Assembly (NCBI GenBank): GCA_016875735.1
Contig: VGOW01000001.1
Location: 62,001 to 126,000, forward strand
Reading direction: 5' to 3'
From: Chloroflexota bacterium
GTDB taxonomy: Bacteria > Chloroflexota > Anaerolineae > Anaerolineales > VGOW01
Length of the DNA: 64,000 bases
Shown: positions 18,097 through 26,227 of the stretch, piece after piece
Layout of the letters: each line of letters begins with the position of its first letter
How positions within the stretch are numbered: position 1 is the first letter of the stretch
The notes under the pieces: generated by a model
Told to the model about the DNA's origin: nothing
Databases searched by the model: none
Seen by the model: the letters and a program-made list of their open reading frames with translations, nothing else
Made by a program: the position numbers and the translations under genes

Positions 18097-18109
18097 TTGT
18101 TGGCTGGCT
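18097..18109 (+). repeat. Left inverted repeat of an AT-rich gene cassette
   Basis: TTGTTGGCTGGCT here is the exact reverse complement of AGCCAGCCAACAA at 18755-18767. The 13-base pair encloses a single AT-rich minus-strand gene (18165-18722), a 671-base unit. Confidence 0.6.
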
Positions 18110-18163
18110 CTTGTTGCGCCAGACTCTTTGCCTAAAAAACAGAACCACCGCAAACCCGCCGAA

Positions 18164-18169
18164 ATTATA
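18164..18169 (-). promoter_or_regulatory. -10-like TATAAT upstream of the 17694-18038 fragment
   Basis: The minus strand reads GGGC-TATAAT-TTCGG at the very 3' end of the neighbouring gene. It points toward the small frame at 17694-18038, about 125 bases away. No -35 box is evident. Confidence 0.3.
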
Positions 18170-18722
18170 GCCCGACTCTTTTCTGCAAAGGTTGCCAATT
18201 ATTTAGGAATTGACTCAAATCTCGAATCGGGTCTCTGAAAACATCATTTGCAATCGCTTCTTTTTCTGCGTTTCGTAAATCACGAGTTTCCCAACATTTA
18301 CCAGTTTCAGTAACCCAAACATAACTTTGGATTGTGCCAGAAGTTTTACCTAAACTTTTATATCGCTCAAGTAATTTGTTCGGCTCAATAATCACGAAGT
18401 CATAATCTCGATGGCTGAAACGATACAAAACTAAAACCCATAAATCTGCTTGTGATTTCTCAATCTTGTCATACTTGAATGTCCACCAGCCGCCCGCCTT
18501 AATTTTAGAACTTACACTCTTGTTGCCCAAAAAGTCTTTTGAAAACTTTACTTGCAAAGAAACCGAACGAACTGAATTTTGGGAACTTATTTTTGGATTG
18601 GTAACGAGTAAATCAATACCTGTATCACTTGAAGGCAACCAAATTTGCAGACCTTTGAATTTTTCTTCAAGGTGAGATGCTACAAGGTATTCGCCTACGT
18701 GTATCGTGAAAATCGGTTTCAT
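18165..18722 (-). CDS. Hypothetical protein with a possible PD-(D/E)XK nuclease-like core
   Basis: The protein is about 185 residues from ATG 18722; a TTG 15 codons upstream is the only longer start and falls in the inverted repeat. The segment GEYLVASHLEEKFKGLQIWL, then SSDTGIDLLVTNP and VSLQVKFSKDF, resembles the E...D...(E/Q)xK order of restriction-like folds: Glu in the first helix, Asp in GIDLLV, and Gln-x-Lys in LQVKFS. A tryptophan-rich middle follows (KAGGWWTFKYDKIE). Function is inference only; it might be a nuclease or a nuclease-fold binding protein. The gene is clearly AT-rich against its surroundings and is bracketed by 13-base inverted repeats, signs of horizontal transfer. Confidence 0.6.
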   Translation of the reverse strand: MKPIFTIHVGEYLVASHLEEKFKGLQIWLPSSDTGIDLLVTNPKISSQNSVRSVSLQVKFSKDFLGNKSVSSKIKAGGWWTFKYDKIEKSQADLWVLVLYRFSHRDYDFVIIEPNKLLERYKSLGKTSGTIQSYVWVTETGKCWETRDLRNAEKEAIANDVFRDPIRDLSQFLNNWQPLQKRVGL

Positions 18723-18754
18723 TGATTTACCATTTGCTTTGATTGTTGCTCTTA

Positions 18755-18767
18755 AGCCAGCCAACAA
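18755..18767 (-). repeat. Right inverted repeat of an AT-rich gene cassette
   Basis: AGCCAGCCAACAA, exact reverse complement of 18097-18109. It lies just upstream of the 18722 start codon. Confidence 0.6.
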
Positions 18768-18817
18768 TCAATGGCTGGATTGGACCTCCCCTAACCATCA
18801 AACTACCAGCGTAACCC

Positions 18818-20026
18818 TCACGCCACCGGCAGGGTAAAGCTAAACGTCGTGCCCGAATTGACGGCGCTCTCCACCGTCATCTTGCCGCCGTGGCTCTCCA
18901 CAATCTTTTTGGCAATAGCCAGCCCCAGCCCCGTGCCCTAACTCCACCCTTCGCTGTCGGGCACGCGGTAAAACTTCTCGAACACGCGCGGCAGTGATTC
19001 GGCGGGGATGCCTTTGCCGGTGTCGCGCACCGACACCCTCAGCCGGTCGGCGGCGGCTTCGCCGGTGATGTAAATGCTGCCGCCCTCGCGGTTGTATTTG
19101 ATGGCATTGGTGAGCAGGTTGAGCAGAACTTGTTTGATTTTGCCCCGGTCGCCCACCACATCGGGCAAGCCGAGGGCGTGTTCGTGGATCGCCACGTGCT
19201 TGTTATCGGCCTGCGGCAGAACCACGCCCGCGCACTCGTGAATCAGATCGGCGATGTCGAAGGGTTGTTTGTCGAACCGCGCCCGCCCCGATTCTAGTTT
19301 CGCCAAATCGAGAAACTCGGTGGTCATCTTGGCCAAGCGATTCGTTTCGTCGCGGATGGTGGCCACGAATTCACTGCGCTGTTCCGAAGGCAAATCGGAG
19401 CGCAGAAGAATGTGGCTGGTGGCGGTGAGGGCGGCCAGCGGTGTGCGCAGTTCATGCACCATTTCGGCGATGAAGTCGCTCTGTTGAAAGAGTCGGGCGT
19501 TGACGATGGCGATGGCGGCCTGCGCGGCGAGGGTCTCCAATGTGGAAACGTCTTCGTCGGTGAACTCCTCGGCGTCTTTCTTGTTGAGGGCTTGCAGAAC
19601 GCCGATGCATTTATCTTTGCTGATGAGCGGAGCGCCGAGAATGGAGCGGGTGACGAACGCGGTCTGCGAATCGACTTTGGTGTAGTGGCGAGGATCAACG
19701 GCGGCGTTGGCGATGACGATGGGCTTCCTCGTGGTGTAAATCGTTCCGGCTACACTGCCTTCGATGGGCACGATGATGTCATCCAATTGCGAGGCGTCCA
19801 TGTTGGTGGTGGCTTCGAATCGCAATTGGCCGGTGGCGGCGTCCACGAGGAGAATGGAGGCGGCTTCGGTGTCGGTCAGCTCGGCGGCGGCGTCGATGAT
19901 CGTCTTCAGAAGCACGGGCAGTTCGAGCGTGGAAGTGAGGGTGTGAGTGACTTCCAGCAATCGCTCATACCACTTGAAGAGAAGAGGGTAGTTGCGGCGG
20001 CGCTCGGGGCCGTCATACAACGACAT
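18818..20026 (-). pseudogene. GAF-domain sensor histidine kinase interrupted by an in-frame TAG
   Basis: The frame encodes a short N-terminus, a GAF domain (about residues 35-175, with EAASILLVDAATGQLRFEAT), a HisKA dimerisation helix with the phospho-acceptor His191 in EMVHELRTPLAAL, and an HATPase domain with N box LLNLLTNAIKYNREGG and G1 box RDTGKGIP. After FYRVPDSEGWS a TAG (18938-18940) stops translation. The same frame then continues with [20 protein letters not shown] (the G2 box) to a natural TGA at 18818. A single CAG-to-TAG change explains it. Without the G2 box the kinase should not bind ATP properly. It overlaps the sirtuin gene by 14 bases, so it belongs to the same operon. Confidence 0.85.
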
Positions 20027-20777
20027 GAGTCACCTCATCGGCGAGGGCAGGCAGAATTTCGGCCACGTCGGCGCGGAACACTGCCGCCGCGTGTCGATCA
20101 ACGTAGGTCGGTTCCCGATTGACGACGATCAGTTTTGCGCCGCGCCGCAGAACGTGGGCGGGGAGGTCGGCGGCGGGCGTGACTTCGAGCGACGATCCGG
20201 CGATGATCATCACCTCGCATTGGGCCGCCGCTGTCGAGGCTTGGGCGAAAGCCAGCGCGGGGAGCGCTTCGCCGAAGAAGGTGATGCCGGGTTTGAGCGG
20301 GCTGCCGCAGTCGGGGCACAGCGGCAGTTCGTCGCGGTTGAGCCAGCCATCGAGGAAGGCATCGGATGGAAATGTGTGGCGGCAGTGAATGCAAACGGCC
20401 TCGCCCATGTGGCCGTGCACTTCGTACACAGTTTTGGATCCGGCGCGGGTGTGCAGCATGTCGATGTTTTGAGTGATGACGGCGGCGAGACGGCCGGCCG
20501 ATTCCATTTGGGCGAGGGCGAGGTGAGCCGGGTTGGGCCGGGCGTCGAACATTTTGCGCGCCAACGGTTTGAACCAATCGTAGAAGGCGCGGGGGCGGGC
20601 GCGGAAGCCGTCGAGGGAGGCGACGTCCATCGGGTCCACCATTGCCCACAGGCCGGAGCGCGGGCTGCGAAAATCGGGGATGCCCGACGGAGTCGAGATT
20701 CCGGCTCCCGTCAGGGCAACGGTGGATCGAGACTCTCGGAGGAGGCGGGCGGCGTCACGAATCCCCTGCGTGTCCAT
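20013..20777 (-). CDS. cobB: Sir2-family NAD-dependent protein deacylase
   Basis: The 254-residue sirtuin has the family motifs in order: GAGISTPSGIPDFRSPRSGL for NAD binding, TQNIDMLHTRAGS, the catalytic His in EVHGHMGEAV, the zinc-binding cysteine pairs CIHC and CPDC, KPGITFFGEALP, and the C-terminal AGSSLEVTPAADLP and VVNREPTYVD. It removes acyl groups from lysines using NAD+. The length is that of bacterial class III or U sirtuins. It is the middle gene of a minus-strand operon: the receiver/CpaE-like gene ends 20 bases upstream and the GAF kinase start overlaps its stop, hinting at a shared signalling role. The symbol cobB is by homology only. Confidence 0.93.
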   Translation of the reverse strand: MDTQGIRDAARLLRESRSTVALTGAGISTPSGIPDFRSPRSGLWAMVDPMDVASLDGFRARPRAFYDWFKPLARKMFDARPNPAHLALAQMESAGRLAAVITQNIDMLHTRAGSKTVYEVHGHMGEAVCIHCRHTFPSDAFLDGWLNRDELPLCPDCGSPLKPGITFFGEALPALAFAQASTAAAQCEVMIIAGSSLEVTPAADLPAHVLRRGAKLIVVNREPTYVDRHAAAVFRADVAEILPALADEVTHVVV

Positions 20778-20797
20778 TGGCTCGGCGAGCGCCCTTC

Positions 20798-21969
20798 TTA
20801 CACTTTGCCGGCCGACTTGCCTTTCTGTGTCAACATCTCAGCCAATTTGCGAGACTGATCGGCAGTCAGGCTTTCGGGCTGCATTTGGATCATGGGCACA
20901 GCGGCTTCGGCGGCTTGATAGGATAATTCGGGGGCAGGGGTGACGATGGAGGCGATGGAATGGTTGAGGATGGCTTCGGCTTGCTGCCAGGGCATTTGCA
21001 GGCTGGAGCGCACGCGGTTGAGCATGATCATCTCGAAGCGGTTGGCGCTGATGCCCATCTTTTCCATCTCGTCGAGGATGGCTTTGGCCATGATCAGTGT
21101 GACGCGCATGGGCTCGACCACCATGAGGTGGCGATCGCATAACGGCAAGACTTTCTTGTTGATCTCGGTGAGGCCAGGGCCGAGATCGAGGATGAGAAAC
21201 TTGGTCATCGTGGACAACTGCTTAACCCATTGTTCGGCCTGCGCGGCGTGAGCCTCCATCGTCATTTCGTGAGGCTCGCACGAGGCCAGCAACAGGCGGA
21301 CGCCGGAGCCGTGCGAAACCAATTGGCCCTCGATGAGGTGCGAACTGATTTCGGCGGCAGGGCGGCCAAGCAAGTTGCCCAGCGCTTTGCTGGCGCTGAA
21401 TCCGAGCTGCAGGCCCAGCGAGCCTTGACCGGGGCGCAGTTCGCAAAGGATGACATCGTTGCCGGTTTGGGCCATGGCCACCGCAGTGTTGAGGGCCAGG
21501 GTGGTGACGCCGAGTCCGCCTTTGGCGCCGAGCATGGCAATCAGTTTGCCGCGCTCCAGAAGCGAGCCGGTGGAGGGCGTGGCTTTTTGCGCGGCGCTCG
21601 CGCGCGCCAACAGTGCCTTCACCCGCGACACGAGCTCGGCGGGGTGTGTGGGGTTTAGTCATGTAATCGTCCACGCCCGCCTCGAACCCGGCCACTTTGT
21701 CGTCCACCATCGTTTTGACGGTGAACATGATGATGGGTGTGCGCGACAGATCGGCGTCGGCGCGGAGACGGCGAGCCACCTCGTAGCCTTCCATGTCGGG
21801 CATCATCACATCCAACAAGATCAGGTTGGGATGCTCGGCGGCGGCCTTCGCCAAACCTTGACTGCCACTGTTCGCCGCAACAATCTCGTACCCCTGACGC
21901 TGCAAGATTAACCCCACCAGTTTCAATGTATCAAGATCATCATCAACGATACAGAATTTTCTCGGCCAT
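20798..21969 (-). pseudogene. Receiver domain fused to a CpaE/TadZ-like ATPase, two frameshifts
   Basis: Read with two one-base corrections, this gives a 389-residue protein. The start is MAEKIL from ATG 21969, then after one extra base (21951) comes the receiver domain: IVDDDLDTLKLVGLILQRQG, phospho-Asp in LILLDVMMPD, GVDDYMTKP. An extra G/C in the run at 21650-21653 shifts the frame before HPAELVSRVKALLARA. The ATPase part follows with AMLGAKGGLGVTTLALNTAV and LILDLGPGLTEINKKVLPLC. The P-loop lysine is replaced by valine (GGLGV), as in atypical CpaE/TadZ proteins that position pilus or signalling machinery at the membrane. The corrected length is an exact number of codons. Alternatively these are two genes, but the domain order matches known fusions. 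Confidence 0.75.
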
Positions 21970-22176
21970 ATAGCAGAAACCTCAGGGAGTGATGTGGCAC
22001 GATAGCCCGCCGCTCCAATACGCATCCAGAGCGCCACGAGTTTAGCATATCTGCCCAATGACCACAACTGGAGGTGGCCATGCCTTAACGCAACCTGCAC
22101 ATTGGAGTCTGTTAGGCAAAGCGGAATGGAATTTGCAACAGGCCTCAGTGTGCGCGCATTGATTTGACCCCGATGC

Positions 22177-22182
22177 TATAAT
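22177..22182 (+). promoter_or_regulatory. Extended -10 element, leaderless start of the 1091-residue kinase gene
   Basis: GATGC-TATAAT ends seven bases before the ATG at 22190, so the transcript would begin at or next to the start codon. No ribosome binding site is visible in the interval CCCCGCC. Confidence 0.6.
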
Positions 22183-22189
22183 CCCCGCC

Positions 22190-25100
22190 ATGTCCTTTGA
22201 ACTCTGGGGCATCACTGGCCTTCCCTTTTTTCTGCTGCCGGCCAACTACTTTGGATATGCCGTCGTCGGCCTGCAGGGTTTGCTGTTGGCCGTGCTGGCG
22301 GTGCGCGCCATCCCCAGCATTCGCAAACTCAAAGCCACGCAATGGGCAGTGTTCGCCGCCCTATTCATCGCCTCGCCCCTGCTGATCACAGCACTGCGAA
22401 TTCGTTGGCCGGGGGCGGCGGCCCCGCCCGGCGTTCCCATCGAACCCCTTGGCCCCACGCTCTCCCTGTTCGGTTTCACGCCCATCCTCCTCGCCGGAGG
22501 CCTGTTGGGAACCGGCCCGGCGCTCATCGTCGGACTGGCGGCAGGTTTGGCCCGCGCCGGGTTCGAGACGTATCGCATCACCACAATTTTCGAGACAGCC
22601 TTCCCGGCGGCGCTCATGGCTTGGCTCATTCGGCAAGATTATCGCGGCCCGGCGGCGCGCACCACTCGCATCCCCATCGTGGCCAGCCTTGTCACCGCGC
22701 TCATCATCTGGCTGATCTCCTATGTGTCCTATGCCGCCAACAGCGCCACACTTGGCCTCATCGGTTTCGAATTTGTGACCGCCGAATGGACGCGCAGTGT
22801 CCTGCCGCGTTTCGGCGAACTGATCATTGCCGGGATCCTTGGCTCCCTGACTCAGTTGGCCGTTCCCGCCGCGTGGGCGCCGACATTCGGCAACCGCGCC
22901 CCGCCTTATTCCACCAGCCTCAACCGCCGATTGCTCTTCACCCTCCTGCCGATCAGTTTCCTGTTGCTGCTTTTCCTCATTTGGGCCTCACAGGGTGTTG
23001 CCAACGCCGTCGCCACCGATCTCATCGTCGATCAAATGGGGCGCAGTGCGCAGGGCGTTGCCAACAGCGTGCCCTTCTTCGCCCAAACAGGCCAAAGCGT
23101 CCTCAACGCGCTCGGCGCCGACGCGCACATTCAGCAAGCCGATGATCCGCTCGCGCTCAGCGCGTGGCTCGAAGAGCAAATACGGGCCGTGGCCTTCTTC
23201 CGCAATATCGCTTTCTTCGATCAGAACGGAGCGCTGGTGGCCGCATACCCGCTCGACGGCGGGCTGGCGGTCGGCGTCACCTCAGAAGAACGGTCGGCAA
23301 TGGAACTCGGCGTCCCGCAGACGGTCACCCTCGATCCCGCCGACCCGCAAGTGGAAGGAGTTGTGCTGTCGTTCGTCGTGCCCATCGCCGATGTGCAGAG
23401 CGGCGCGCCGCTGGGCACATTGATCGGGCGCACCGAGATCGAAAACAACCCGCTGCTCCGACCGGCCATCGAGCAATTGCAAAGCCTCGCGTCGGGCAGG
23501 GGCAAAGGGTTCATCGTGGACGAACGCGACACGATCATCTTCCACACCGACCGCGCGCAGTTGACACAAACTTGGCAACCCGCCGAGCAGCCCGCCGTGA
23601 TCCTATCCACCGCCGTCTCCGGCGCAATCGTGTATCGCGATACCGACGCCAACAACAACCCCACCCTCGTTTACTATCTGCCAGTGAACGGATATCCGTG
23701 GTCAGTAGTGATCGTGACTCCCAACGAAGTTGTGCTGACTCAATCCACACAGATCACCATGCCGTTGACCATTTTATTGGTGGTGATCGGCCTGCTCGGC
23801 GGGAGCATTATGCTGGGCATCACCAGCCGCCTCATACGGCCTCTCGAATCGCTGGCCGAAGCCACAGCGGGAATCGCGCAGGGCGAGTTCGACCGGCCCG
23901 TGAGCGTGGACAGCGAAGACGAAGTGGGGCGGCTGGGCATGACCATCGAGCGCATGCGCGAAAGACTCCGCGCCCGCATCGGCGAATTGAATTTGCTCCT
24001 GAAGGTGAGTCAAGGAATCGCTGGAAGCCTCAATCTCGATCAATCCCTGCCGCCGGTTCTCGAGGGAGCGCTGGCGGCCACCAACGGCGGCGGGGCGCGG
24101 CTTGTCATCCTCAACGGAATGGGGACTCCGCCTCATGCGTATTCTGCCGGGCCGCTCGGCGCGGCCATGGCCGCGCTCGACAAAGACTTGCTCGAACTCA
24201 CGCAAACCGAAGAGCGCATCGTGGTCGAGAATCTGTCGCGAGCGCGCACGGTGCTCAATGTTGGCAAAAGCGCGGGGCCGGTGCAGGCGCTCATCGCCCT
24301 GCCTCTGCGGCAGGAGGCGCGGCACCTCGGCGCGTTGTGGATCGGATTCAATCAACCGCACCCCTTCACGCAAACCGAAGTGAATTTTGTGACCACGCTG
24401 GCCGGGCGCGCGGCGCTGGCCGTGAGCAACGCCCGCCTCTACGAAGCGAGCGAGGGCGGCCGCCAGCAACTGCAAGCCATCCTCGCCTCCTCGCCCGACG
24501 CCGTCATCGTCACCGACAGCCGCGAGCGCCTTCTGCTGATCAACCCGGCGGCGGAGGCCATCTTCGAGATCAGCGGAGAGGCGGCCGAGGGCAAACTACT
24601 GCGCGAAGTGATGGATCGCCCCGAGCTCATCGAACTGATGCGCTCGAATGAAATGGCGACTCCGCGTCAAGTGCCGCTGGCCGATGGGCGCACCTTTTAC
24701 GCCTCGGCCTCGCCCATCGCGGCCGCCGACGGCTCCTTGCTCGGGCGAGTGGCCGTGCTCCGCGACGTGACCTATTTCAAGCAGCTGGACGAACTCAAAT
24801 CGGAATTCGTCGCCACCGTGAGTCACGATCTGCGCGTGCCGCTCACCTTCATGCGCGGCTACGCCACCATGCTGCCGATGGTGGGCCAGCTCAACCCCAA
24901 GCAGACCGAGTTCGCCACGAAGATCGTCGGCGGCATCGAGCAGATGAGCGAGCTCATCGAAGACTTGCTCGGCCTCAACCGCATCGAGGCCGGAGTGGGC
25001 ATCACTCGCGAGCCGTGCTTCGTGAAAGAGATCATCGAAGAGGCGGTGAACAACCACCGCAACAACGCGGCCAACAAAAGCATCGCCCTCAGCATCGAAC

Positions 25101-25465
25101 TCCTCGCCCCCGCCCTGCCGACGGTCGCCGGGGATCGAACCCTCCTCCGCCAAGCCATCTCGAACCTCGTGGACAACGCCATCAAATACACGCCGAACAA
25201 CGGCAAGGTGAAAGTGTACGGCGATCTGAAAGACGGCAGCATCGTCGTCGCCGTGCAAGACAACGGCATTGGCATCGCCGCCGCCGATCAGGCGCGGCTG
25301 TTCGAGAAATTCTTCCGCGTCAAACAGCGCGACACGCTCGGCATCAAAGGCAGTGGGCTGGGGCTGGCCATCGTCAGATCCATCGTGGATCGGCACGGCG
25401 GCCGCCTCTGGGTCGAAAGCCGACTCGGGCAGGGCAGCACGTTTTACATTTCGATCCCAGTGTGA
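22190..25465 (+). CDS. Multi-domain membrane sensor histidine kinase (MASE-like, Cache, HAMP, GAF, PAS, HisKA, HATPase)
   Basis: This 1091-residue protein begins with a membrane module of about seven helices (residues 1-235), then another helix near 250-268. An extracytoplasmic Cache-type region spans roughly 270-515. A helix at 525-545 leads to a HAMP domain (RLIRPLESLAEATAGIAQGE). A GAF domain covers about 595-755 and a PAS domain about 760-865 (SPDAVIVTDSRERLLLINPA). The HisKA helix has His879 in VATVSHDLRVPLTFMRGYA, and the HATPase has NLVDNAIKYTPNNG, QDNGIGI and KGSGLGLAIVRSIVD. The kinase core is complete. No partner regulator is adjacent, so it is an orphan kinase; its ligand is unknown. 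Two separate input modules on one chain are notable. Confidence 0.92.
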   Translation: MSFELWGITGLPFFLLPANYFGYAVVGLQGLLLAVLAVRAIPSIRKLKATQWAVFAALFIASPLLITALRIRWPGAAAPPGVPIEPLGPTLSLFGFTPILLAGGLLGTGPALIVGLAAGLARAGFETYRITTIFETAFPAALMAWLIRQDYRGPAARTTRIPIVASLVTALIIWLISYVSYAANSATLGLIGFEFVTAEWTRSVLPRFGELIIAGILGSLTQLAVPAAWAPTFGNRAPPYSTSLNRRLLFTLLPISFLLLLFLIWASQGVANAVATDLIVDQMGRSAQGVANSVPFFAQTGQSVLNALGADAHIQQADDPLALSAWLEEQIRAVAFFRNIAFFDQNGALVAAYPLDGGLAVGVTSEERSAMELGVPQTVTLDPADPQVEGVVLSFVVPIADVQSGAPLGTLIGRTEIENNPLLRPAIEQLQSLASGRGKGFIVDERDTIIFHTDRAQLTQTWQPAEQPAVILSTAVSGAIVYRDTDANNNPTLVYYLPVNGYPWSVVIVTPNEVVLTQSTQITMPLTILLVVIGLLGGSIMLGITSRLIRPLESLAEATAGIAQGEFDRPVSVDSEDEVGRLGMTIERMRERLRARIGELNLLLKVSQGIAGSLNLDQSLPPVLEGALAATNGGGARLVILNGMGTPPHAYSAGPLGAAMAALDKDLLELTQTEERIVVENLSRARTVLNVGKSAGPVQALIALPLRQEARHLGALWIGFNQPHPFTQTEVNFVTTLAGRAALAVSNARLYEASEGGRQQLQAILASSPDAVIVTDSRERLLLINPAAEAIFEISGEAAEGKLLREVMDRPELIELMRSNEMATPRQVPLADGRTFYASASPIAAADGSLLGRVAVLRDVTYFKQLDELKSEFVATVSHDLRVPLTFMRGYATMLPMVGQLNPKQTEFATKIVGGIEQMSELIEDLLGLNRIEAGVGITREPCFVKEIIEEAVNNHRNNAANKSIALSIELLAPALPTVAGDRTLLRQAISNLVDNAIKYTPNNGKVKVYGDLKDGSIVVAVQDNGIGIAAADQARLFEKFFRVKQRDTLGIKGSGLGLAIVRSIVDRHGGRLWVESRLGQGSTFYISIPV

Positions 25466-25519
25466 ATCGAAGATTGACCACACGAAGCGCCCCGATCTCC
25501 GCGTCGCGGAAATTGCCCC

Positions 25520-26227
25520 ATGATTGATAACCACATTGTGAAACAGATACAACGAGAGGTGCAATCCTTCTGGGACAAAGAGGTGCGTAAAGATTACTTT
25601 GCTCAGTTGGCGCAGGGCAAAGAAATCGGCCATCGAATTGCAGACCTCGTTGACGACAAAACAACGGGGTGGCTGGCGGTCAACTACATTACGAAATACC
25701 AGCGCGACCGACGCGGTAGTATCCTGCCTCGATCTATGGGAGACATTTGGCTGGAGCATAGCAATATCTATCATCCCATCAACGTGAAAACGGGCGTGTC
25801 GGCCACAAACGGCCAGCCGAATATGGTATCGTTGAAAAAACTTCTGACCGCTCTACTGCTTCAGCAAATTGACTCTTACTACCTGCTCGTCGTCAAAATC
25901 GAGATTCAGAAGCCGATACGGTGCGCCGTTCATTTTGTTGACATGCTCGATCATTTGGATTACGTCACCTTCGACTCCGGACCGGGTCAGATCATGCTCA
26001 AGGCCAGAGCATTCTTCTCGGCGAGGGCTACTGGAGTTATCCCTGAAAAGCGTTCGGTCAAACAAAAGGTAGAGAAACTGCTTGATCTGCTGGAGGACGG
26101 TGAACGGCGATTAGCGGAAAACAGAAAGCGTGTCTTGCTCAACTACCGCAAACGAGCGCAGGACTATTCGTTGCTCGCCCAACATCTCGTCACCGCCAAG
26201 ACTCAAGAAGCATTGAATCTGCGATGA
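25520..26227 (+). CDS. Probable type II restriction endonuclease subunit
   Basis: The 235-residue protein overlaps the downstream adenine methyltransferase by four bases (ATGA), the arrangement expected of a restriction-modification pair. A candidate catalytic stretch is MGDIWLEHSNIYHPINVKTG, with Asp75, Glu79 and the NVK88-90 triplet standing where PD-(D/E)XK enzymes have D...(D/E)xK; Asn in place of Asp/Glu would be unusual. The C-terminal 60 residues are charged and helical (KQKVEKLLDLLEDGERRLAE). I cannot name a specific enzyme or cleavage site. Composition is less GC-rich than the flanking ribosomal and kinase genes, consistent with an acquired defence locus. Confidence 0.65.
   Translation: MIDNHIVKQIQREVQSFWDKEVRKDYFAQLAQGKEIGHRIADLVDDKTTGWLAVNYITKYQRDRRGSILPRSMGDIWLEHSNIYHPINVKTGVSATNGQPNMVSLKKLLTALLLQQIDSYYLLVVKIEIQKPIRCAVHFVDMLDHLDYVTFDSGPGQIMLKARAFFSARATGVIPEKRSVKQKVEKLLDLLEDGERRLAENRKRVLLNYRKRAQDYSLLAQHLVTAKTQEALNLR

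Noticed and set aside
22090-22117. attC-like core sites (GCCTTAAC ... GTTAGGC) before the 1091-residue kinase
   Set aside because: The arms do not match exactly, the unit is too short for an attC, and no cassette or integrase is adjacent.
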